A DNA stretch of 64,000 nucleotides from Halictus rubicundus. Taxonomy: Eukaryota; Arthropoda; Insecta; Hymenoptera; Halictidae. Position 1 is the first letter of the stretch. Every line of letters starts with the position of its first letter. Below, piece by piece: positions 49,495-61,710 of this stretch. The translations under genes and the position numbers were made by a program. The stretch spans positions 434,001-498,000 of the forward strand of contig NW_027488567.1 of the NCBI RefSeq assembly GCF_050948215.1, in the 5' to 3' direction. The notes under the pieces were generated by a model. It saw only the letters and a list, made by a program, of their open reading frames with translations, was not told where the DNA came from and did not search any database.

Positions 49495-52099
49495 TATCCT
49501 ATCCTCTATAATATCCTATCCTCTATCCTATCCTATCCTCTGTCCTATCCTATCCTCTATCCTATCTTATCCTCTATCCTATCCTCTATCCTATCCTATC
49601 CTCTATCCTATCCTATCCTCTATCCTATAATATCATCTATCCTATCCTATCCTCTATCCTATCCTATCCTCTATCGTCTCCTATCCTCTATGCTATCCAA
49701 TCCCCTATGTTATCCTCTGTCCTATCCTATCCTCTATAATATCCTATCCTCTATCCTATCCTATCCTCTGTCCTATAATATCCTCTATGCTATCCTATAT
49801 TCTATCCTATCCTATCCTCTATCCTATCCTATCCTCTATCCTGTCCTATCCTCCATCCTATCCTATCCTCTATCCTATAACATCATCTATCCTATCCTAT
49901 TCCCTATCCTATCCTATATTCTATCCTATCCTATCCTCAATTCTTGCCTATGCTCTATCATCTGCTCTATCCTCTCCTATCCTCAATCCTATTATATCCT
50001 CTATCCGATCCTATCCTCTATCCTATCCAATCCTATATCCTATCCTCTATCCTATCCTATCCTCCATCCTATCCTATCCTCTATCCTATAATATCATCTA
50101 TCCTATCATATCCTCTATCCTATCCTATCCTCTATCGTCTCCTATCCTCTATGCTATCCAATCCCCTATGTTATCCTCTATCCTATCCTATCCTCTATAA
50201 TATCCTATCCTCTATCCTATCCTATCCCCTGTCCTATCCTATCCTCTATCCTATCTTATCCTCTATCCTATCCTCTATCCTATCCTATCCTCTATCCTAT
50301 CCTATCCTCTGTCCTATCCTATCCTCTCTCCTATCCTATCCTCTATCCTATCCTATCCTCTCTCCTATCCTATCCTCTATCCTATCCTATCCTCTATAAT
50401 GTCGTATCCTCTATAATATCGTATCCTGTATTCTATCCTGTCCTCTTTCCTATCCTATCCTCTATCCTATCCTATCCTCTATCCTATCCTCTATCCTATC
50501 CTCTATCCTATCCAATCCTATATCCTATCCTCTATCCTATCCTATCCTCCATCCTATCCTATCCTCTATCCTATACTATCATCTATCCTATCCTATCCTC
50601 TACCCTATCCTATCCTCTATCGTCTCCTATCCTCTATGCTATCCAATCCCCTATGTTATCCTCTATCCTATCCTATCCTCTATAATATCCTATCCTCTAT
50701 CCTATCCTATCCTCTATCCTATCCTATCCTCTATCCTATCGCATCCTCTATCCTATCCTATCCTATCCTATCAACTATCCTATCCTATCCTCTATCCTAT
50801 CCTATCCTCTATCCTATCCTATCCTCTGTCCTATCCTATCCTCTCTCCTATCCTATCCTCTATCCTATCCTATCCTCTATCCTATCCTATCCTATATCCT
50901 AACCTATCCTCTATCCTATCCTATCCTCTATCCTATCCTATCCTCTATCCTATCCTATCCTTTATCCTATCCTATCAACCATCCTATCCTATCCCCTATC
51001 CTATCCTATCCTCTATCCTATCCTATTCACTATCCTATCCTATATTCAATCCTATCCTATCCTCAATTCTTTCCTATGCTCTATCATCTGCTCTATCCTC
51101 TCCTATCCTCCATCCTATCCTATCCTCTATCCTATAACATCATCTATCCTATCCTATTCTCTATCCTATCCTATATTCTATCCTATCCTATCCTCAATTC
51201 TTGCCTATGCTCTATCATCTGCTCTATCCTCTCCTATCCTCAATCCTATTATATCCTCTATCCGATCCTATCCTCTATCCTATCCAATCCTATATCCTAT
51301 CCAATCCTATATCCTATCCTCTATCCTATCCTATCCTCCATCCTATCCTATCCTCTATCCTATAATATCATCTATCCTATCCTATCCTCTATCCTATCCT
51401 ATCCTCTATCGTCTCCTATCCTCTATGCTATCCAATCCCCTATGTTATCCTCTATCCTATCCTATCCTCTATAATATCCTATCCTCTATCCTATCCTATC
51501 CTCAATCCTATCCTATCCTCTATCCTATAATATCATCTATCCTATCCTATCCTCTATCCTATCCTATCCTCTATCGTCTCCTATCCTCTATGCTATCCAA
51601 TCCCCTATGTTATCCTCTATCCTATCCTATCCTCTATCCTATCCTATCCTCTGTCCTATCCTATCCTCTATCCTATCCTATCCTCTATCCTATCCTCTAT
51701 CCTATCCTATCCTCTATCCTATCCTATCCTCTATCCTATCCTATCCTCTATCCTATCCTATCCTCTATCCTATCCTATCCTCTATCCTATCCTATCCTCT
51801 ATCCTATCCTATCCTCTATCCTATCCTATCCTCTATCCTATCCTATCCTCTATCCTATCCTATCCTCTATCCTATCCTATCCTCTATCCTATCCTATCCT
51901 ATCCTCTATCCTATCCTATCCTATCAACTATCCTATCCTATCCTCTATCCTATCCTATCCTCTATCCTATCCTATCCTCTATCCTATCCTATCCTCTGTC
52001 CTATCCTATCCTCTCTCCTATCCTATCCTCTATCCTATCCTATCCTCTCTCCTATCCTATCCTCTATCCTATCCTATCCTCTATAATATCGTATCCTCT

Positions 52100-55000
52100 A
52101 TAATATTGTATCCTGTATCCTATCCTGTCCTCTTTCCTATCCTATCCTCAATCCTATCCTATCCTCTATCCTTTGGTATCCTCTATCCTATCCAATCCTC
52201 TATCCTATCCTATCCTATTCTCTATCCTATCCTATCCTATTCTCTATCCTATCCTATCCTATATCCTATCCTATCCTCTATCCTATCCTATCCTCTATCC
52301 TATCTTATCCTCTATCCTATCCTATCCTCTATCCTATCCTATCCTCTATAATATCGTATCCTCTATAATATCGTATCCTGTATCCTATCCTGTAATCTTT
52401 CCTATCCTATCATCAATCCTATCCTATCCTCTATGGTCTCCTATCCTCTATCCTATCCAATCCCCTATGTTATCCTCTATCCTATCTTATCCTCTATCCT
52501 ATCCTAACCTCCATCCTATCCTATCCTCTATCCTATCCTATCCTCCATCCTATCCTATCCTCTATCCTATAATATCATCTATCCTATCCTATTCTCGATC
52601 CTATCCTATCCTCTATCCTATCCTCTGTCCTATAATATCCTCTATCCTATCCTATCCTCTATCCTATCCTATCCTCTATCCTGTATTATCCTCCATCCTA
52701 TCCTATCCTCTATCCTATAACATCATCTATCCTATCCTATTCTCTATCCTATCCTATATTCTATCCTATCCTATCCTCAATTCTTGCCTATGCTCTATCA
52801 TCTGCTCTATCCTCTCCTATCCTCAATCCTATTATATCCTCTATCCGATCCTATCCTCTATCCTATCCAATCCTATATCCTATCCTCTATCCTATCCTAT
52901 CCTCCATCGTATCCTATCCTCTATCCTATAATATCATCTATCCTATCCTATCCTCTATCCTATCCTATCCTCTATCGTCTCCTATCCTCTATGCTATCCA
53001 ATCCCCTATGTTATCCTCTATCCTATCCTATCCTCTATAATATCCTATCCTCTATCCTATCCTAACCTCTGTCCTATCCTATCCTCTATCCTATCCTATC
53101 CTCTATCCTATCCTCTATCCTATCCTATCCTCTATCCTATCCTATCCTCTATCCTATAATATCATCTATCCTATCCTATCCTCTATCCTATCCTATCCTC
53201 TATCGTCTCCTATCCTCTATGCTATCCAATCCCCTATGTTATCCTCTATCCTATCCTATCCTCTATAATATCCTATCCTCTATCCTATCCTATCCTCTGT
53301 CCTATCCTATCCTCTATCCGATCCTATCCTCTATCCTATCCAATCCTATATCCTATCCAATCCTATATCCTATCCTCTATCCTATCCTATCCTCCATCCT
53401 ATCCTATCCTCTATCCTATAATATCATCTATCCTATCCTATCCTCTATCCTATCCTATCCTCTATCGTCTCCTATCCTCTATGCTATCCAATCCCCTATG
53501 TTATCCTCTATCCTATCCTATCCTCTATAATATCCTATCCTCTATCCTATCCTATCCTCTGTCCTATCCTATCCTCTATCCTATCCTATCCTCTATCCTA
53601 TCCTCTATCCTATCCTATCCTCTATCCTATCCTATCCTCTATCCTATCCTCTACTCTATCCTATCCTATCCTCTATCCTATCCTATCCTGTATCCTATCC
53701 TATCAACTATCCTATCCTATCCTCTATCCTCTATCCTCTATCCTATCCTATCCTCTATCCTATCCAATCCTCTATCCTATCCTATCCTCTATCCTGTCCT
53801 ACCCTCCATCCTATCCTATCCTCTATCCTATAACATCATCTATCCTATCCTATTCTCTATCCTATCCTATATTCTATCCTATCCTATTCTCTATCCTATC
53901 CTATATTCTATCCTATCCTATCCTCAATTCTTGCCTATGCTCTATCATCTGCTCTATCCTCTCCTATCCTCAATCCTATCCTATCCTCTATCCGATCCTA
54001 TCCTCTATCCTATCCAATCCTATATCCTATCCTCTATTCTATCCTATCCTCAATCCTATCCTATCATCTATCCTATCCTATCCTCTATCCTATCCTATCC
54101 TCTATCGTCTCCTATCCTCTATGCTATCCAATCCCCTATGTTATCCTCTATCCTATCCTATCCTCTATAATATCCTATCCTCTATCCTATCCTATCCTCT
54201 GTCCTATCCTATCCTCTATCCTATCCTATCCTCTATCCTATCCTCTATCCTATCCTCTATCCTATCCTATCCTCTATCCTATCCTATCCTCTATCCTATC
54301 CTATCCTCTATCCTATCCTATCCTCTATCCTATCCTATCCTCTATCCTATCCTATCCTCTATCCTATCCTATCCTGTATCCTATCCTATCCTATCCTCTA
54401 TCCTATCCTATCCTATCAACTATCCTATCCTATCCTCTATCCTATCCTATCCTCTATCCTATCCTATCCTCTATCCTATCCTATCCTCTGTCCTATCCTA
54501 TCCTCTGTCCTATCCTATCCTCTATCCTATCCTATCCTCTCTCCTATCCTATCCTCTATCCTATCCTATCCTCTATAATATCGTATCCTCTATAATATTG
54601 TATCCTGTATCCTATCCTGTCCTCTTTCCTATCCTATCCTCAATCCTATCCTATCCTCTATCCTTTGGTATCCTCTATCCTATCCAATCCTCTATCCTAT
54701 CCTATCCTATTCTCTATCCTATCCTATCCTATTCTCTATCCTATCCTATCCTATATCCTATCCTATCCTCTATCCTATCCTATCCTCTATCCTATCTTAT
54801 CCTCTATCCTATCCTATCCTCTATCCTATCCTATCCTCTATAATATCGTATCCTCTATAATATCGTATCCTGTATCCTATCCTGTAATCTTTCCTATCCT
54901 ATCATCAATCCTATCCTATCCTCTATGGTCTCCTATCCTCTATCCTATCCAATCCCCTATGTTATCCTCTATCCTATCTTATCCTCTATCCTATCCTAAC

Positions 55001-56720
55001 CTCCATCCTATCCTATCCTCTATCCTATCCTATCCTCCATCCTATCCTATCCTCTATCCTATAATATCATCTATCCTATCCTATTCTCGATCCTATCCTA
55101 TCCTCTATCCTATCCTCTGTCCTATAATATCCTCTATCCTATCCTATCCTCTATCCTATCCTATCCTCTATCGTCTCCTATCCTCTATGCTATCCAATCC
55201 CCTATGTTATCCTCTATCCTATCCTATCCTCTATCCTATCCTATCCTCTGTCCTATCCTATCCTCTATCCTATCCTATCCTCTATCCTATCCTCTATCCT
55301 ATCCTATCCTCTATCCTATCCTATCCTCTATCCTATCCTATCCTCTATCCTATCCTATCCTCTATCCTATCCTATCCTCTATCCTATCCTATCCTCTATC
55401 CTATCCTATCCTCTATCCTATCCTATCCTCTATCCTATCCTATCCTCTATCCTATCCTATCCTCTATCCTATCCTATCCTATCCTCTATCCTATCCTATC
55501 CTATCAACTATCCTATCCTATCCTCTATCCTATCCTATCCTCTATCCTATCCTATCCTCTATCCTATCCTATCCTCTGTCCTATCCTATCCTCTCTCCTA
55601 TCCTATCCTCTATCCTATCCTATCCTCTCTCCTATCCTATCCTCTATCCTATCCTATCCTCTATAATATCGTATCCTCTATAATATTGTATCCTGTATCC
55701 TATCCTGTCCTCTTTCCTATCCTATCCTCAATCCTATCCTATCCTCTATCCTTTGGTATCCTCTATCCTATCCAATCCTCTATCCTATCCTATCCTATTC
55801 TCTATCCTATCCTATCCTATTCTCTATCCTATCCTATCCTATATCCTATCCTATCCTCTATCCTATCCTATCCTCTATCCTATCTTATCCTCTATCCTAT
55901 CCTATCCTCTATCCTATCCTATCCTCTATAATATCGTATCCTCTATAATATCGTATCCTGTATCCTATCCTGTAATCTTTCCTATCCTATCATCAATCCT
56001 ATCCTATCCTCTATGGTCTCCTATCCTCTATCCTATCCAATCCCCTATGTTATCCTCTATCCTATCTTATCCTCTATCCTATCCTAACCTCCATCCTATC
56101 CTATCCTCTATCCTATCCTATCCTCCATCCTATCCTATCCTCTATCCTATAATATCATCTATCCTATCCTATTCTCGATCCTATCCTATCCTCTATCCTA
56201 TCCTATCCTCTATCCTATCCTATCCTCTATCGTCTCCTATCCTCTATGCTATCCAATCCCCTATGTTATCCTCTATCCTATCCTATCCTCTATCCTATCC
56301 TATCCTCTGTCCTATCCTATCCTCTATCCTATCCTATCCTCTATCCTATCCTCTATCCTATCCTATCCTCTATCCTATCCTATCCTCTATCCTATCCTAT
56401 CCTCTATCCTATCCTATCCTCTATCCTATCCTATCCTCTATCCTATCCTATCCTCTATCCTATCCTATCCTCTATCCTATCCTATCCTCTATCCTATCCT
56501 ATCCTCTATCCTATCCTATCCTATCCTCTATCCTATCCTATCCTATCAACTATCCTATCCTATCCTCTATCCTATCCTATCCTCTATCCTATCCTATCCT
56601 CTATCCTATCCTATCCTCTGTCCTATCCTATCCTCTCTCCTATCCTATCCTCTATCCTATCCTATCCTCTCTCCTATCCTATCCTCTATCCTATCCTATC
56701 CTCTATAATATCGTATCCTC
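52100..56720. repeat. Right superunit R1 (4,622-bp period)
   Basis: Recurs immediately to the right with offset 4,622 (52173/56795, 52784/57406, 53481/58103, 54121/58743, 54665/59287, 55204/59826). Marker C spacing inside is 2,492, 1,088 and 1,042. The left end of the match extends toward 51.4 kb with a 34-bp (two-monomer) shift. Limits are approximate. Confidence 0.85.
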
Positions 56721-59700
56721 TATAATATTGTATCCTGTATCCTATCCTGTCCTCTTTCCTATCCTATCCTCAATCCTATCCTATCCTCTATCCTTTGGTA
56801 TCCTCTATCCTATCCAATCCTCTATCCTATCCTATCCTATTCTCTATCCTATCCTATCCTATTCTCTATCCTATCCTATCCTATATCCTATCCTATCCTC
56901 TATCCTATCCTATCCTCTATCCTATCTTATCCTCTATCCTATCCTATCCTCTATCCTATCCTATCCTCTATAATATCGTATCCTCTATAATATCGTATCC
57001 TGTATCCTATCCTGTAATCTTTCCTATCCTATCATCAATCCTATCCTATCCTCTATGGTCTCCTATCCTCTATCCTATCCAATCCCCTATGTTATCCTCT
57101 ATCCTATCTTATCCTCTATCCTATCCTAACCTCCATCCTATCCTATCCTCTATCCTATCCTATCCTCCATCCTATCCTATCCTCTATCCTATAATATCAT
57201 CTATCCTATCCTATTCTCGATCCTATCCTATCCTCTATCCTATCCTCTGTCCTATAATATCCTCTATCCTATCCTATCCTCTATCCTATCCTATCCTCTA
57301 TCCTGTATTATCCTCCATCCTATCCTATCCTCTATCCTATAACATCATCTATCCTATCCTATTCTCTATCCTATCCTATATTCTATCCTATCCTATCCTC
57401 AATTCTTGCCTATGCTCTATCATCTGCTCTATCCTCTCCTATCCTCAATCCTATTATATCCTCTATCCGATCCTATCCTCTATCCTATCCAATCCTATAT
57501 CCTATCCTCTATCCTATCCTATCCTCCATCGTATCCTATCCTCTATCCTATAATATCATCTATCCTATCCTATCCTCTATCCTATCCTATCCTCTATCGT
57601 CTCCTATCCTCTATGCTATCCAATCCCCTATGTTATCCTCTATCCTATCCTATCCTCTATAATATCCTATCCTCTATCCTATCCTATCCTCTGTCCTATC
57701 CTATCCTCTATCCTATCCTATCCTCTATCCTATCCTCTATCCTATCCTATCCTCTATCCTATCCTATCCTCTATCCTATAATATCATCTATCCTATCCTA
57801 TCCTCTATCCTATCCTATCCTCTATCGTCTCCTATCCTCTATGCTATCCAATCCCCTATGTTATCCTCTATCCTATCCTATCCTCTATAATATCCTATCC
57901 TCTATCCTATCCTATCCTCTGTCCTATCCTATCCTCTATCCGATCCTATCCTCTATCCTATCCAATCCTATATCCTATCCAATCCTATATCCTATCCTCT
58001 ATCCTATCCTATCCTCCATCCTATCCTATCCTCTATCCTATAATATCATCTATCCTATCCTATCCTCTATCCTATCCTATCCTCTATCGTCTCCTATCCT
58101 CTATGCTATCCAATCCCCTATGTTATCCTCTATCCTATCCTATCCTCCATAATATCCTATCCTCTATCCTATCCTATCCTCTGTCCTATCCTATCCTCTA
58201 TCCTATCCTATCCTCTATCCTATCCTCTATCCTATCCTATCCTCTATCCTATCCTATCCTCTATCCTATCCTCTACTCTATCCTATCCTATCCTCTATCC
58301 TATCCTATCCTGTATCCTATCCTATCAACTATCCTATCCTATCCTCTATCCTCTATCCTCTATCCTATCCTATCCTCTATCCTATCCAATCCTCTATCCT
58401 ATCCTATCCTCTATCCTGTCCTACCCTCCATCCTATCCTATCCTCTATCCTATAACATCATCTATCCTATCCTATTCTCTATCCTATCCTATATTCTATC
58501 CTATCCTATTCTCTATCCTATCCTATATTCTATCCTATCCTATCCTCAATTCTTGCCTATGCTCTATCATCTGCTCTATCCTCTCCTATCCTCAATCCTA
58601 TCCTATCCTCTATCCGATCCTATCCTCTATCCTATCCAATCCTATATCCTATCCTCTATTCTATCCTATCCTCAATCCTATCCTATCATCTATCCTATCC
58701 TATCCTCTATCCTATCCTATCCTCTATCGTCTCCTATCCTCTATGCTATCCAATCCCCTATGTTATCCTCTATCCTATCCTATCCTCTATAATATCCTAT
58801 CCTCTATCCTATCCTATCCTCTGTCCTATCCTATCCTCTATCCTATCCTATCCTCTATCCTATCCTCTATCCTATCCTCTATCCTATCCTATCCTCTATC
58901 CTATCCTATCCTCTATCCTATCCTATCCTCTATCCTATCCTATCCTCTATCCTATCCTATCCTCTATCCTATCCTATCCTCTATCCTATCCTATCCTGTA
59001 TCCTATCCTATCCTATCCTCTATCCTATCCTATCCTATCAACTATCCTATCCTATCCTCTATCCTATCCTATCCTCTATCCTATCCTATCCTCTATCCTA
59101 TCCTATCCTCTGTCCTATCCTATCCTCTGTCCTATCCTATCCTCTATCCTATCCTATCCTCTCTCCTATCCTATCCTCTATCCTATCCTATCCTCTATAA
59201 TATCGTATCCTCTATAATATTGTATCCTGTATCCTATCCTGTCCTCTTTCCTATCCTATCCTCAATCCTATCCTATCCTCTATCCTTTGGTATCCTCTAT
59301 CCTATCCAATCCTCTATCCTATCCTATCCTATTCTCTATCCTATCCTATCCTATTCTCTATCCTATCCTATCCTATATCCTATCCTATCCTCTATCCTAT
59401 CCTATCCTCTATCCTATCTTATCCTCTATCCTATTATATCCTCTATCCTATCCTATCCTCTATAATATCGTATCCTCTATAATATCCTATCCTGTATCCT
59501 ATCCTGTAATCTCTCCTATCCTATCATCAATCCTATCCTATCCTCTATGGTCTCCTATCCTCTATCCTATCCAATCCCCTATGTTATCCTCTATCCTATC
59601 TTATCCTCTATCCTATCCTAACCTCCATCCTATCCTATCCTCTATCCTATCCTATCCTCCATCCTATCCTATCCTCTATCCTATAATATCATCTATCCTA

Positions 59701-61710
59701 TCCTATTCTCGATCCTATCCTATCCTCTATCCTATCCTCTGTCCTATAATATCCTCTATCCTATCCTATCCTCTATCCTATCCTATCCTCTATCGTCTCC
59801 TATCCTCTATGCTATCCAATCCCCTATGTTATCCTCTATCCTATCCTATCCTCTATCCTATCCTATCCTCTGTCCTATCCTATCCTCTATCCTATCCTAT
59901 CCTCTATCCTATCCTCTATCCTATCCTATCCTCTATCCTATCCTATCCTCTATCCTATCCTATCCTCTATCCTATCCTATCCTCTATCCTATCCTATCCT
60001 CTATCCTATCCTATCCTCTATCCTATCCTATCCTCTATCCTATCCTATCCTCTATCCTATCCTATCCTCTATCCTATCCTATCCTCTATCCTATCCTATC
60101 CTCTATCCTATCCTATCCTATCCTCTATCCTATCCTATCCTATCAACTATCCTTTCCTATCCTCTATCCTATCCTATCCTCTATCCTATCCTATCCTCTA
60201 TCCTATCCTATCCTCTGTCCTATCCTATCCTCTCTCCTATCCTATCCTCTATCCTATCCTATCCTCTCTCCTATCCTATCCTCTATCCTATCCTATCCTC
60301 TATAATATCGTATCCTCTATAATATTGTATCCTCTATCCTATCCTATCCTCTATCCTATCCTATCCTCTATCCTATCCTATCCTCTATCCTATCCTATCC
60401 TCTATCCTATCCTATCCTCTATCCTATCCTATCCTCTATCCTATCCTATCCTCTATCCTATCCTATCCTATCCTCTATCCTATCCTATCCTATCAACTAT
60501 CCTATCCTATCCTCTATCCTATCCTATCCTCTATCCTATCCTATCCTCTATCCTATCCTATCCTCTGTCCTATCCTATCCTCTCTCCTATCCTATCCTCT
60601 ATCCTATCCTATCCTCTCTCCTATCCTATCCTCTATCCTATCCTATCCTCTATAATATCGTATCCTCTATAATATTGTATCCTGTATCCTATCCTGTCCT
60701 CTTTCCTATCCTATCCTCAATCCTATCCTATCCTCTATCCTTTGGTATCCTCTATCCTATCCAATCCTCTATCCTATCCTATCCTATTCTCTATCCTATC
60801 CTATCCTATTCTCTATCCTATCCTATCCTATATCCTATCCTATCCTCTATCCTATCCTATCCTCTATCCTATCTTATCCTCTATCCTATCCTATCCTCTA
60901 TCCTATCCTATCCTCTATAATATCGTATCCTCTATAATATCGTATCCTGTATCCTATCCTGTAATCTTTCCTATCCTATCATCAATCCTATCCTATCCTC
61001 TATGGTCTCCTATCCTCTATCCTATCCAATCCCCTATGTTATCCTCTATCCTATCTTATCCTCTATCCTATCCTAACCTCCATCCTATCCTATCCTCTAT
61101 CCTATCCTATCCTCCATCCTATCCTATCCTCTATCCTATAATATCATCTATCCTATCCTATTCTCGATCCTATCCTATCCTCTATCCTATCCTATCCTCT
61201 ATCCTATCCTATCCTCTATCGTCTCCTATCCTCTATGCTATCCAATCCCCTATGTTATCCTCTATCCTATCCTATCCTCTATCCTATCCTATCCTCTGTC
61301 CTATCCTATCCTCTATCCTATCCTATCCTCTATCCTATCCTCTATCCTATCCTATCCTCTATCCTATCCTATCCTCTATCCTATCCTATCCTCTATCCTA
61401 TCCTATCCTCTATCCTATCCTATCCTCTATCCTATCCTATCCTCTATCCTATCCTATCCTCTATCCTATCCTATCCTCTATCCTATCCTATCCTCTATCC
61501 TATCCTATCCTATCCTCTATCCTATCCTATCCTATCAACTATCCTATCCTATCCTCTATCCTATCCTATCCTCTATCCTATCCTATCCTCTATCCTATCC
61601 TATCCTCTGTCCTATCCTATCCTCTCTCCTATCCTATCCTCTATCCTATCCTATCCTCTCTCCTATCCTATCCTCTATCCTATCCTATCCTCTATAATAT
61701 CGTATCCTCT
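56721..61710. repeat. Right superunit R2 (4,989-bp period)
   Basis: Same order as R1 but 367 bp longer. The extra length lies near 60,306-60,672, where the TATAATATCG junction repeats 350 bp later (60301/60651). Marker C spacing is 2,492, 1,455 and 1,042. The next superunit follows at offset 4,989 (56795/61784, 57406/62395, 58103/63092). Confidence 0.85.
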
